Shown piece after piece: positions 16,691 through 26,047 of a stretch of DNA of 64,000 nucleotides. Location: assembly GCA_964449465.1 (NCBI GenBank), contig CAYVBK010000006.1, positions 62,001-126,000 on the forward strand, written 5' to 3'. How positions within the stretch are numbered: the first letter of the stretch is position 1; every line of letters starts with the position of its first letter. Source of the stretch: CAYRXM01 sp964449465 (GTDB taxonomy: Bacteria > Chloroflexota > Anaerolineae > JAFGEY01). The translations under genes were made by a program, and so were the position numbers. Below the pieces are notes generated by a model, which was not told the DNA's origin, did not search any database, and saw nothing but the letters and a program-made list of their open reading frames with translations.

Positions 16691-17848
16691 ATGAACAAAT
16701 GGCTCAAACCGGTGATCATCTGTTTCTTACTGGTCGCCTTGGCGATGGCAGGCTGCCAACCTGCCGCCCCCACAGCGACAGAACCCACCAAAGGCGATGT
16801 ATATGTCTATGTAGCCACTCCCTTGTCGGGTTTTCAAGCCAACGGCGGGCAAACCATTTTGGGTGGCGTCAATTTGATGGCCGATGAACTGAACCGCGCC
16901 GGCGGGCTGCTGGGCTATCGCGTAGTGGTGGTGCCGCTAGATGACGAGTCCAGTTCTGATGTGGCCATAGACGTCGCTGACCAGATCAAAGCAGACGTTT
17001 TGGCTGGCAAAAAGGTGCTGGGCGTGATCGGACACCTGAACAGCGGGCAGACATTGGCGGCGATGGAGATTTACAAAGACCTGCCGCTGCTGATTATCAC
17101 CCCCACATCCAGCGAAGTGAGCATTTCGCAAAAGGGCTACACCAACTTTTTCCGCGTCAATGCCAACGACGCCGTGCAAAGCCAGGCCGATGCCCGCTTT
17201 TTGGTGGAAAAATTGGCCGCCAAACGGGTGGCTATTTTGCACAACGACACCGAATATGGCATCGGTCTGGCCCAGGCAATGGCCGATGCGCTGCAAAAAT
17301 TGGGAGCTCAGGTTGTCTTGAAACTCCAGGTGGCCGAAGGTCAGGATCGCTACGAGCGGGAAATCCCGCAAATTCAGCAGGTCGCTCCCGACGCCATCTT
17401 TTACGCCGGATACGAGATCGAAGCCCCCTACTTGCGCATCGCTCTGGTGCAGGCCGGCATCCGGCTGTCTATGCTGGCCTCCGATGGAGCTTTTCTGGCC
17501 GCCACCATTGACGAGGCCGAAGGCGCCGCCGAGGGAATGTATGTCAGTGGCTTTGCCCCCAGCCCCAAGACGGCCGTAGATGCCATGTGGATTCGCGGCT
17601 ATCAAAATGTCGAATTTCGCAACCCCGACACCTATTCCATCAACGGCTATAGCGCGCTCCAGGTATTGGCCGAGGGCGTCAAAAAAGCCAATTCCCTCGA
17701 TGTCGGTGCAGTCAGCCAGGCGATCAGGTCGCTATCGGTGAAAACGCCGATGGGCCAACTGGCTTTTGAACCTAACGGCGATGTGCGCAATGCCACTGTT
17801 TACATCTTTCAGGTTAAAGAAGGGGCGTTTGTGCAGGTGTATCCCTGA
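16691..17848 (+). CDS. LivK-type (branched-chain amino acid) ABC substrate-binding lipoprotein
   Basis: A 385-residue lipoprotein: signal peptide with lipobox LAMAGC (residues 14-19 region), Thr/Pro linker, then a type I periplasmic-binding fold (VYVATPLSGFQANGGQTILG, IGHLNSGQTLAAMEIYK, PTSSEVSIS, RVAILHNDTEYGIG). These match Leu/Ile/Val or amide-binding receptors. It begins one base after the preceding stop and has no permease or ATPase genes nearby, so in this cluster it may act as a sensor, not as a transporter part. Confidence 0.85.
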   Translation: MNKWLKPVIICFLLVALAMAGCQPAAPTATEPTKGDVYVYVATPLSGFQANGGQTILGGVNLMADELNRAGGLLGYRVVVVPLDDESSSDVAIDVADQIKADVLAGKKVLGVIGHLNSGQTLAAMEIYKDLPLLIITPTSSEVSISQKGYTNFFRVNANDAVQSQADARFLVEKLAAKRVAILHNDTEYGIGLAQAMADALQKLGAQVVLKLQVAEGQDRYEREIPQIQQVAPDAIFYAGYEIEAPYLRIALVQAGIRLSMLASDGAFLAATIDEAEGAAEGMYVSGFAPSPKTAVDAMWIRGYQNVEFRNPDTYSINGYSALQVLAEGVKKANSLDVGAVSQAIRSLSVKTPMGQLAFEPNGDVRNATVYIFQVKEGAFVQVYP

Positions 17849-17919
17849 AATTCGGGCCAGAGCCTGAACCTGCCACCCGACCCAAGACTCTTTGTTTATC
17901 GAACAATTTGGGAGCAAGT

Positions 17920-18897
17920 ATGCAAACTCGACTCAAAGGACGCGATTTTATCGCCGACACAGACTGGTCTCTGGAAGAGATCGAAACCGCGCTCGATGTG
18001 GCCTGGGACCTCAAACGCAGCCGCGCCCTGGGCCTGCAAACCGACTATTTGCTGCGCAAAACCCTGTTTATGCTCTTTTTCTTTACCTCGACGCGCACGC
18101 GCAACTCGTTCGAGGCCGGCATGACCCAACTGGGCGGGCATGCGCACTTTATCGAATCCAGCACCACCCAGATATCGCACGGCGACACGCCCAAAGAGAT
18201 CGGCAAAATCTTGGGTTCCTATGGCGACGGCATTGCCATCCGCCATTGCGATTGGGGTGTGGGCAACCGCTACATCACCGAGGTGGCTCAATACTCGCCG
18301 GTGCCGGTACTCAACATGCAGTGCGAAATCTATCACCCCTTTCAAATCCTGGCCGATATGATGACCATCATTGAGAAAAAGGGACGCAACTTGAAGGGAA
18401 AAAAGATCGCCGTTTCTTGGGCCTATGCGGCCAGCTATCAAAAACCGCTCTCGGTGCCGCAATCGCTGATCTTGCAGGCCGCCCGCTTTGGCATGCACGT
18501 CACCCTGGCCTATCCGCCCGAATTCAAGCTGATGCCCAATATTGAACAACAGGCCGCCGATCTGTCGCGGCAGTATGGCGGTCATTTCGAGATCGTCCAC
18601 GATATGGACGAGGCCTTTACCGGCGCCGACGTGGTTTACCCCAAGAGCTGGGGCTGCATGCTCGCCACCGCCAACCTGCAAGAGAGCGCCCGGATCAGCC
18701 AGAAATACACCGACTGGATCACCGATGCCCGGCGGCTCGAGCTGGCCCAAGAAGATGCGATCTATATGCACCCCTTACCTGCCGACCGCGAGATTGAAGT
18801 GACCAATGAGGTCATAGACGGTCCCCATTCGGTGGTGTACGATCAGGCTGAGAACCGCCTGCACGCCCAAAAGGCCGTGATGGCGTTGACCATGTAG
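17920..18897 (+). CDS. Divergent aspartate/ornithine carbamoyltransferase family protein (YgeW/knotted-type candidate)
   Basis: A 325-residue carbamoyltransferase fold. The carbamoyl-phosphate loop is FFTSTRTRNSFEAG (about 57-70). The HPCQ motif of ornithine enzymes is replaced by HPFQILAD (about 136-143) and HCLPAHRG by MHPLPADREIEVTNEV (about 282-297), so the substrate is probably not plain ornithine. N-acetyl- or N-succinylornithine carbamoyltransferases and YgeW are the closest by motif. The ATG at 17920 has a GGGAG Shine-Dalgarno. It lies 71 bp after the LivK-like gene and may or may not belong to that cluster. The canonical argF is at 3601. Confidence 0.7.
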   Translation: MQTRLKGRDFIADTDWSLEEIETALDVAWDLKRSRALGLQTDYLLRKTLFMLFFFTSTRTRNSFEAGMTQLGGHAHFIESSTTQISHGDTPKEIGKILGSYGDGIAIRHCDWGVGNRYITEVAQYSPVPVLNMQCEIYHPFQILADMMTIIEKKGRNLKGKKIAVSWAYAASYQKPLSVPQSLILQAARFGMHVTLAYPPEFKLMPNIEQQAADLSRQYGGHFEIVHDMDEAFTGADVVYPKSWGCMLATANLQESARISQKYTDWITDARRLELAQEDAIYMHPLPADREIEVTNEVIDGPHSVVYDQAENRLHAQKAVMALTM

Positions 18898-18917
18898 AGG
18901 TGAGGGCGCGCCGGGTC

Positions 18918-20486
18918 ATGCCAAAATTTCGTCATGTTGCCTTGTTGCTCATCTTGCTGCTCACCGCCTGCCGACCGGGCCTGCGCAGCCATCAAGTGCA
19001 TATCCGCGCAGACGGTCAGGATATAGACCTGACCACCTCGGCGCTGACCGTGCGCGAGGCCTTGAGCGAAGCCGGTGTCGCTGTCGGGCCGGACGATCTG
19101 GTTCGGCCCGACCTGTGGGTGCAGATCACCGATGGGCTGTCCATTCGGGTCATTCGCGTGCAAGAAGAGGTTATTGTCGAGCGCGAGACCATCCCCTATA
19201 CCCAGCAGACCATCAAGAGCGAAGCTCTGCCTGTGGGCGAGCAAAAACTGCTTCAAACCGGCAAAAACGGCGAGGCGCAGGTGACATGGCGACTGCGCTT
19301 TGAAGATGGTGTCGAAATTTCTCGCAGCGTCTTGCAGCGCATTGTTATCGTCGAGGCCGCCGACCAGATCATCGCCGTCGGCATCGAAGGCGTGGTCGAG
19401 TCGGTCGAAATTCCTGGCGTCATCGCCTACCTCAACAGCGGCAATGCCTGGATCATGCGCGGGCAGAGCGGCGGTCGCCGTGCCGTCACCTCAGACGGCG
19501 CGCTGGATGGGCGGGTACTGGCCCTGTCGCCCGACGGGGCCTATTTGCTCTACTCGGTTGCGCTGGATTCTCCCCTCGATGGTCCGCTGAACGAGCTCTT
19601 TCTGCTCAATGTGCGGCTGATCAACGAAATATCCCAGTCGCTCAAAATCCAAAACGTGCTGTGGGCCGACTGGTCGCCGGATGGTCGTCAGATCGCCTAC
19701 AGCACCGGCGTCAAAAGCGGCCCGCCCGGATGGAATGCCCACAACGATTTGTGGATGTTGACAGTGCGAAACGCTCAAGGCGATCTGGCGCGGGGTCAGC
19801 CGCAGCGTGTTCTGGCCGCTCAGACGACCAGCCTTTATAGCTGGCAAGGCACCCTGTATGCCTGGTCGCCTGATGGTAGCAAGATGGCCTATGCCCGCGC
19901 CGACGAGATCGGCTGGATTGACCTGTCTACGCGGCGCGGCTTTCCGCTGGCCTCTTTTGTCCCGCCCGAGATCGAGCGAGAGCGGGTGTGGCTTTCGCCG
20001 CCTTCGTGGTCGCCCGACAGCCAGTACGTGCTGGGTGTGGTTCACGGTCAGGCTGCCGCAGGACAGCCGGCCGCTTCTAGCGACATGTTCGAGGTGTGGG
20101 CTTTTTCGCTGAATCGGCAGGTGCGCGCTCGTCTGGTTTCGCCTTCGGGCATGTGGGCCATGCCGCGCTGGTCGCCCCTCGTCGGCTCTGACAGCCTGAT
20201 CGCCTATGCGCAGGCCGAATACCCGCAGGTCTCGTTTGAGAGCCGTTATGTGCTGTATGTGATGGACCGCGACGGCAGCAATCGGCGCGTCCTCTTTCCC
20301 GCTCAGAGCGTCGGCGGGCTGCTATCACCGGCCATTCAACCCCCGCCGCGCTACGCCTGGTCGCCCGATGCCCGATACCTGGCCGTGATCTATGCCGGCA
20401 ATCTATACCTGGTAGATTCGGCCACCGGGCAGGCGCGGCAGTTGACCGGCGATGGTCAATCACGACTGGTAGATTGGGAAAAATAA
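18918..20486 (+). CDS. Lipoprotein with DUF348/G5 domains and a WD40-like (TolB) beta-propeller
   Basis: About 522 residues: signal peptide with lipobox LLTAC (near 16-20), a DUF348-type segment (VHIRADGQDIDLTTSALTVREAL), a G5 domain (about 75-145, VERETIPYTQQTIKSEALPVG), then a propeller with repeated W-SPDG motifs (ADWSPDGRQIAYS, YAWSPDGSKMAYA, PSWSPDSQYVLG, YAWSPDARYLAV). G5 and DUF348 domains are common in cell-wall-active proteins. A GTG at 18900 would add six residues. It abuts the next gene (stop and ATG touch), suggesting a shared envelope function. No catalytic domain is visible. Confidence 0.82.
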   Translation: MPKFRHVALLLILLLTACRPGLRSHQVHIRADGQDIDLTTSALTVREALSEAGVAVGPDDLVRPDLWVQITDGLSIRVIRVQEEVIVERETIPYTQQTIKSEALPVGEQKLLQTGKNGEAQVTWRLRFEDGVEISRSVLQRIVIVEAADQIIAVGIEGVVESVEIPGVIAYLNSGNAWIMRGQSGGRRAVTSDGALDGRVLALSPDGAYLLYSVALDSPLDGPLNELFLLNVRLINEISQSLKIQNVLWADWSPDGRQIAYSTGVKSGPPGWNAHNDLWMLTVRNAQGDLARGQPQRVLAAQTTSLYSWQGTLYAWSPDGSKMAYARADEIGWIDLSTRRGFPLASFVPPEIERERVWLSPPSWSPDSQYVLGVVHGQAAAGQPAASSDMFEVWAFSLNRQVRARLVSPSGMWAMPRWSPLVGSDSLIAYAQAEYPQVSFESRYVLYVMDRDGSNRRVLFPAQSVGGLLSPAIQPPPRYAWSPDARYLAVIYAGNLYLVDSATGQARQLTGDGQSRLVDWEK

Positions 20487-23400
20487 ATGATGCAGAGTGT
20501 AAAAATTCTGTGGCACAAACTGCGCGACGAACGATGGCGATTGATCGTTTGGTCAATCCTGGCCGTGTTGAGCCTGAGCGGGGCTGGCCTGGCCTGGCGA
20601 CAGGAATCGCTTCAGGCCCGATCATCAGCCATACCGCTGGACAACCCACTGGCTAACCTGAATGAATTGGGCGTCAACGTCAACCTGGAACAGTACGAGC
20701 CGGACGAACTGGCCCAGGTATTGGCCGACATTCGCGCCGCCGGCTTGCGCTGGGTGCGCCAGCGATTTCCCTGGAGCGACATCCAGCCGCAGCCGGATCG
20801 GTTCGAGTGGGATGTTTGGGATCGCATCGTACAGAGCTGTCACGAGTATGGCCTGGAATTGATCGCCGTGTTGGATCAGCCGCCAGACTGGGCCGTGAAG
20901 ACGACCATCGCGCCCGGTCCTACCGCGCAGCCCACCCCCCTTTTGACCTCTCTGTCTCTGCCTGCGTCGGCCGGGCTGGCCGCCACGCCTACGACTGAAC
21001 CGTTGCCCACCTGTCGGGCGGTGATCGCCGTTCCGCAACCTACCCCATTTGCTTCGCGCTCGTCGGTTAATAGCCGCCCACCTCAAGAGGCCGCCGATTG
21101 GGGCCGTTTTGTGGCCGCTTTTGCGCAGCGTTTTCGTGGGCAGATTGCTGCCTATCAGCTCTGGCACGAGCCCAACCTGGCCGAACACTGGGGCGGGCAG
21201 TATGTAGACCCGGCGGCTTTTACCGTGTTGCTGCGCGAAGGAGCCATCCACATTCGTCAGGCCGACCCCGGCGCGCCGATCTTGCTGGCCGCCCTGGCCC
21301 CCACCACCGAGAATGGTCCACTCAACCTCAACGAGGTGGCCTTTGTGCGCGGCGTGCTGGCTGCTGGCGGACGGCCTTTTTTCGATGCGCTGGCCTTGCA
21401 GCCTTTGGGAATGGGCGATTCGCCCGATCAAGAACCATCGCTGAACCGCCTGTCTTTTGGGCGCATCGGCCTGGCACGGCAGGCTCTGGCCGATATGGGG
21501 CTGGCCGATGTGCCGGTGTGGGCTACGGCCTGGGGCTGGAACGTCTTGCTCGACGATCAGGCCGAGCCATCGCAATGGGGAGCGGTGAGTTCGTCGCAGC
21601 AGGTGGATTACACCCTGGCGGCCATTCAAATGGCCCGCCGTCAGTGGCCGTGGCTGGGGCCGATGATCTTGTATACCTGGCAGCCCAACCTGCCGCTCGA
21701 TGATCCGCGCTGGGGTTTTGCGCTGCGTGACGCCGCGGGGCAGTTCAGCCCCTTGTACCACGCTCTTGAGGCCAATGCCGACAAAAAGACGCCGCTGCCC
21801 ATCGGCGTCTATGTACCGAGCGAACAAAATGCCACTCTGGTGGGTGAGTGGCGATTTGCGCCGGACGGAGCCGACCCGCCGCACCTGGCCGATGCAGCTC
21901 AACGCAACGCGACCCTGTCTTTTGACTTTGCCGGTACCGCCCTGGACCTGCGCGTGCGGCGCGGCGATTTTTGGGGCGTGTTCTATATTCAAATAGACGG
22001 CCGACCGGCCTGGGGGCTGCCCCGTGAGGAAAACGGTCTGTCTTACCTGGTGCTGTATGACCCCGACACGGCTCGACAGGGTGAAACTGTGTCGGTGCGA
22101 GTGGTGCAGGGCTTGTCGTCGCAGCAGGGACATCACATCGAGATTGTCGCCCACGGCGGGTGGGGGCAGTGGCCGCTGGTGGGCTGGACGGTATGGGGCC
22201 AAGAGCCGTCGCCGCCGCGCCATCGCATATCGGTGGGATTGCTGATCGTCGCCGTGCTGGCCATGCTGGCGGCGGCGGTGCAATTTCTGGCCGCGCCGCT
22301 GCTGGCTCGACCGATCTATGCCATGATCGGCGGCATATTTCGCCGTTATCGCGCCCTGCCCGAATGGATACCGGTCTCGGCTACGCTGACGGTGGCCCTG
22401 GTTTTTTATTTCTCGCCCTGGACGCCGCTGAGCATGCTGTTGCTGGTCGTCTTGTGGTTGCTGGTCTTTTTGCGCATAGATTTGGGGTTGTCTCTGGTGG
22501 CCCTGTCGCTGCCATTTTACCTGGCGCCCAAAACCCTGTTGGGCCGCCCCTTTTCGATCATTGAATTGGGGCTGGCCGTTTGCCTGTCGGCCTGGCTGGT
22601 GGCCCGCCTGCTCGACTGGGGGCGCGGTGTGGCAGATGGACGGGTGCGCGCCTGGCTGGCCGACCAACTGTCTCGCTGGAGAGAATGGCCAGAGCGACTG
22701 CGTCGCAGCCTGAACAGCCGCGCCAGGCTGGATTTCTTTTCTCTGGATGCCGGCATGGTTGCCCTGCTTTTGACGGCCTGGCTGGCAGCCGAGGGAGCAG
22801 CTCGTCAAGATGTGGCCTGGCGTGAGTTTCGGGTGGTGTTTGTGGATGGCGCGCTGTTTTATGCCCTGATCCGGCTGGCCGTGCGCAGCGAGCGCGCCCG
22901 ACAGCGGCTGGTGGACGGCTGGCTGTTGGGGGCCGTAGCCGTGGCCGCGACCGGCATCGGGCAGGCCATAGTCGGGCAAAATCTGATCACCACCGACGCA
23001 GGATGGCGGGTGCGCGGGTTGTACGGCTCACCCAACAACCTGGCCCTGTACCTGGAGCGAGCCCTGCCGATGCTGGTATCGCTGACCGTCCTGCGACGCG
23101 AGCCGCGTTGGGCGCGCTGGGCGGGTGGGGCGGTGGCGTTGATCGTGCTGGGCGCATTGACACTGACTTTTTCCAAAGGCGCGTTGCTGCTGGGGCTGCC
23201 GACAATGGGGCTGATTCTGGGGGGATTTGTCTGGCCCAGCCTGGCTCTCCGGCCGGGCCGGCGACGTTGGCGGATATGGGGGACGCTGGCTGGTGCCGGT
23301 ATTTTGATCGTCGTGGTCGGCGGGCTGGTCTTGAGCGGGCAGATGGCTGGCTGGTTTCAGCCGGGTAGCGGTACGGGCTTTTTCCGCCTGAAATTGTGGC

Positions 23401-23777
23401 AGTCCAGCCTGGCCATAATTGGTGATTATCCCCTGACCGGCGTCGGTCTGGACAATTTTTTATATCTGTATCGCTCGCGCTATGTCTTGCCGTCGGCCTG
23501 GAACGAACTCAACCTGTCACATCCGCACAATGTGCTGCTAGATGCCTGGACGCGATTGGGGCTGTGGGGGGTGCTGGCCTTGAGTGGGCTGCTGTTCACT
23601 TTTTTCCGCACAGCCCTGCTCAAGTGCAGGACAGCGACATCCCATCGCCCGCTGTTGGTAGGGGCGATCACGGCGGTGGGGGTGTTGCTGGCGCATGGCC
23701 TGGTCGATCAGGCCCTCTTTTTGCCCGACCTCTCTCTGGCTCTGGCCTTGCTGCTGGCTCTGACCCAAAATCTCTGA
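20487..23777 (+). CDS. Fusion: glycosidase-like TIM-barrel domain plus O-antigen-ligase-like membrane domain
   Basis: 1096 residues. Residues 1-40 carry a membrane helix. About 50-420 form a clan-A glycoside-hydrolase-like barrel (WVRQRFPWSDIQPQPDRFEWD; WHEPN at 226-230; WATAWGWN at 345-352). The usual acid/base Asn-Glu is His227-Glu228 and the nucleophile Glu position is Ala348, so hydrolysis is doubtful. About 445-570 is a beta domain. From about 585 come many membrane helices with Wzy/WaaL signatures (LYGSPNNLALYLERALPML, FSKGALLLG, NLSHPHNVLLDAWTRLGLWG). It probably binds or moves a polysaccharide at the outer face. The first residues may start at 20487 or 20490. Confidence 0.82.
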   Translation: MMQSVKILWHKLRDERWRLIVWSILAVLSLSGAGLAWRQESLQARSSAIPLDNPLANLNELGVNVNLEQYEPDELAQVLADIRAAGLRWVRQRFPWSDIQPQPDRFEWDVWDRIVQSCHEYGLELIAVLDQPPDWAVKTTIAPGPTAQPTPLLTSLSLPASAGLAATPTTEPLPTCRAVIAVPQPTPFASRSSVNSRPPQEAADWGRFVAAFAQRFRGQIAAYQLWHEPNLAEHWGGQYVDPAAFTVLLREGAIHIRQADPGAPILLAALAPTTENGPLNLNEVAFVRGVLAAGGRPFFDALALQPLGMGDSPDQEPSLNRLSFGRIGLARQALADMGLADVPVWATAWGWNVLLDDQAEPSQWGAVSSSQQVDYTLAAIQMARRQWPWLGPMILYTWQPNLPLDDPRWGFALRDAAGQFSPLYHALEANADKKTPLPIGVYVPSEQNATLVGEWRFAPDGADPPHLADAAQRNATLSFDFAGTALDLRVRRGDFWGVFYIQIDGRPAWGLPREENGLSYLVLYDPDTARQGETVSVRVVQGLSSQQGHHIEIVAHGGWGQWPLVGWTVWGQEPSPPRHRISVGLLIVAVLAMLAAAVQFLAAPLLARPIYAMIGGIFRRYRALPEWIPVSATLTVALVFYFSPWTPLSMLLLVVLWLLVFLRIDLGLSLVALSLPFYLAPKTLLGRPFSIIELGLAVCLSAWLVARLLDWGRGVADGRVRAWLADQLSRWREWPERLRRSLNSRARLDFFSLDAGMVALLLTAWLAAEGAARQDVAWREFRVVFVDGALFYALIRLAVRSERARQRLVDGWLLGAVAVAATGIGQAIVGQNLITTDAGWRVRGLYGSPNNLALYLERALPMLVSLTVLRREPRWARWAGGAVALIVLGALTLTFSKGALLLGLPTMGLILGGFVWPSLALRPGRRRWRIWGTLAGAGILIVVVGGLVLSGQMAGWFQPGSGTGFFRLKLWQSSLAIIGDYPLTGVGLDNFLYLYRSRYVLPSAWNELNLSHPHNVLLDAWTRLGLWGVLALSGLLFTFFRTALLKCRTATSHRPLLVGAITAVGVLLAHGLVDQALFLPDLSLALALLLALTQNL

Positions 23778-23788
23778 GCGGCATGTTG

Positions 23789-23809
23789 GGGCGAGGCTTG
23801 CCCTCGCCC
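23789..23809. terminator. Hairpin between convergent genes
   Basis: An 8-bp stem (GGGCGAGG / CCTCGCCC) with a 5-base loop lies in the 81-base gap where the ligase-like gene and the helicase gene converge. There is no T-run, so termination is uncertain. Confidence 0.35.
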
Positions 23810-23858
23810 GCTTGCGCCCCCGACGGGCAGCCCAGTCCACGGTGTTTCCATTTTTCAA

Positions 23859-26042
23859 TCAGTCCATCTTGTCCAGCCCGGCAAACCCGGCGGCGAGGGT
23901 TTTGCTGCCGCGGCCCTTGAACGCCACCGTAACATCCCAATCGCTGCCGCGCGGCTCGACGCTCAAGACTACGCCTTCGCCGAACGCTTTGTGGCTTACT
24001 CTGTCGCCGGGGCGAAAAGGCGCATCGGCTGTGGCGCTGCGCCGCCCCGGCTGCGCGGCGCCAAATCGGGCCGCGTCCAGGTTGACGCGCGGGCGGGTTT
24101 GTTCTTTGGACGCAAATGACGCAGCCCGGCCATGCCCCGGAATATCCTTCAAATAACGCGACGGCGCAGACAGGTCGCTGCTGCCAAACGTGGTGCGGCG
24201 AAATGTATGCGACAGGTACAGGCGATCCTGCGCCCGTGTGATGCCCACGTAAAACAGCCGTCGCTCTTCTTCCATCGCGTCGGGGCTGTCAAAAGAACGA
24301 CTGTGTGGGATCAGCCCATCATCTACCCCCACGATAAACACGACGCGAAATTCCAGCCCTTTGGCCGTGTGCAGGGTGAGCAGGGTGGGGGCGTTTGAAA
24401 CGCCCTCGACATGGTCCAGACTGTCGGTGTCCGACACCAGGTCCATGTCCTGGATAAAAGCGGCCAGGCTTTCCTCCACTGGCATATTGTCATAGCGGGC
24501 GGCCACATTGCGCAATTCCAATACGTTTTCCCAGCGTTCATCGCCGCCCTCATCGTCGCACAAATAGGTTTCATAGCCGGTTTGGGCGATCACCTGATCC
24601 AGCAAATTGAGCGCAGACGCACTCTCTCGCTGCGCCACCCAGCCCCGCCACAGCTCATAAAATCCGAGCAAAGCCCGTCGCGCCGCTGTCGAAACCGGGC
24701 ACTCGGCGCCCAGGGGCAGTTGCCCCAGCGCATCATACAGAGCCAGGCCACGCCCGGCCGCCCAGCGACTCAGATCGGCCAACGTCTTGGCGCCGATCTT
24801 GCGCGACGGCACATTGATGATGCGCTCCAGGTCGGCAGTGCTGTAGGGATTGTAAATGATGCTCATGTAGGCCTTCAGGTCGCGAATCTCGCGGCGATCA
24901 TAAAAACGGGTGGCCCCCACCAGCCGGTAGGGCATGCCCTGGGCCACAAACGCATCTTCTATCGCCCGCGACTGGGCGTTGGTGCGATACATGACCGCAC
25001 ACTCGCCCGGCGAGGTGCGCTCGTGCCGCAAGGCCACAATCTGCTCTACCACCCAACGAGCTTCCTGGTTCTCATCATAGGCCTCATGCACCACAATCGG
25101 TGTGCCGCCGCGCCGCTGCGTAAACAGGGCTTTGTGTGTGCGCTGTGTGTTGGGCGCGATCACGGCTGTGGCTGCATCGAGGATGACCTGGGTAGAACGA
25201 TAATTTTGCTCCAGCAAAATCTTGTTTGTCTTGGGGTAATCTTGCTCAAACCGCTGCACATTTCTAAAATCGGCTCCGCGAAACATATAGATAGATTGGT
25301 CCTCGTCGCCCACGCCAAACAAATTACCCGTGCCGCCAGAAAATTGACGCACCATTTCATACTGCACCCTGTTGGTGTCTTGAAATTCATCTACCAGCAC
25401 ATAGCGGTAACGCTGCTGATATTTTTGTCGCAGATCGGGGTTCTGGCGCAGTGCCAGCGTCACCCGCAGCAGCAAGTCATCAAAATCCAGCGCATTGCTC
25501 TCGTCCAACAACGCCTGGTAACGGGCATAGACCCGCCGCGCCACCTCTTCGACATACGAGCCAGTCGCCCAGTCATTGGGGGTGAGCAGGTTGGTTTTGG
25601 CCGTCGAGATCAGGTTGCGCATGGCGTTGGGGCGATATTGTTTGTCATCCAGATTGAGTTCCTTCAAGACGCGGTCAACCAACTTTTTTTGATCATCATC
25701 GTCATAGATGACAAAGTGCGCATCCATACCCAGCGCGGTCGCCTCGCGACGCAAAATGCGGGCGCAGATGGCGTGAAATGTGCCGATGGTGAGCTGTTCC
25801 AGGTCTACCCCGCCGATCAGCTGCTCCAGGCGAGCCTTCATTTCGCGGGCGGCCTTGTTGGTAAACGTCACGGCCATGATCTGCCAGGGGCGGACGCCCT
25901 TTTCCCGGATCAGAAAAGCCACTCGATGAGTCAATACCCGCGTCTTGCCCGAACCGGGGCCGGCCAGAACCAGCACCGGCCCCTCGGTGGTGGTGACGGC
26001 AAGCTGCTGCGCTGGATTGAGCTGCTCTAGCAATCCATTCAT
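23859..26042 (-). CDS. pcrA: ATP-dependent DNA helicase UvrD/PcrA
   Basis: Superfamily 1A 3'-5' helicase of 727 residues for repair and replication-fork clearance. Motifs in order: LNPAQQLAV (Q motif), AGPGSGKTRVLTHR (Walker A, about 26-40), VTFTNKAAREMK, YRYVLVDEFQDTN (DEFQ), GVGDEDQSIYMFRGAD, LLEQNYRST, TLHTAKGLEFRVVFIVG and YVGITRAQDRLYL. The C-terminal tail (PGDRVSHKAFGEGVVLSVE) is the Tudor-like RNA-polymerase-binding segment typical of PcrA. ATG 26042 is chosen over an in-frame TTG at 26051. The gene begins immediately after the UroD-like gene stop. Confidence 0.95.
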   Translation of the reverse strand: MNGLLEQLNPAQQLAVTTTEGPVLVLAGPGSGKTRVLTHRVAFLIREKGVRPWQIMAVTFTNKAAREMKARLEQLIGGVDLEQLTIGTFHAICARILRREATALGMDAHFVIYDDDDQKKLVDRVLKELNLDDKQYRPNAMRNLISTAKTNLLTPNDWATGSYVEEVARRVYARYQALLDESNALDFDDLLLRVTLALRQNPDLRQKYQQRYRYVLVDEFQDTNRVQYEMVRQFSGGTGNLFGVGDEDQSIYMFRGADFRNVQRFEQDYPKTNKILLEQNYRSTQVILDAATAVIAPNTQRTHKALFTQRRGGTPIVVHEAYDENQEARWVVEQIVALRHERTSPGECAVMYRTNAQSRAIEDAFVAQGMPYRLVGATRFYDRREIRDLKAYMSIIYNPYSTADLERIINVPSRKIGAKTLADLSRWAAGRGLALYDALGQLPLGAECPVSTAARRALLGFYELWRGWVAQRESASALNLLDQVIAQTGYETYLCDDEGGDERWENVLELRNVAARYDNMPVEESLAAFIQDMDLVSDTDSLDHVEGVSNAPTLLTLHTAKGLEFRVVFIVGVDDGLIPHSRSFDSPDAMEEERRLFYVGITRAQDRLYLSHTFRRTTFGSSDLSAPSRYLKDIPGHGRAASFASKEQTRPRVNLDAARFGAAQPGRRSATADAPFRPGDRVSHKAFGEGVVLSVEPRGSDWDVTVAFKGRGSKTLAAGFAGLDKMD

Positions 26043-26047
26043 GGCGA

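Noticed and set aside
20625..22979. A very long open frame on the minus strand antisense to the ligase-like gene
   Set aside because: It is rich in Arg, Gln, His and Pro, has no domain or ribosome site, and arises from the codon bias of the real plus-strand gene.
24411..26030. A 539-codon open frame on the plus strand opposite pcrA
   Set aside because: The opposite strand has every SF1 helicase motif in order. The plus frame has no recognisable domain and is a mirror of its codon use.
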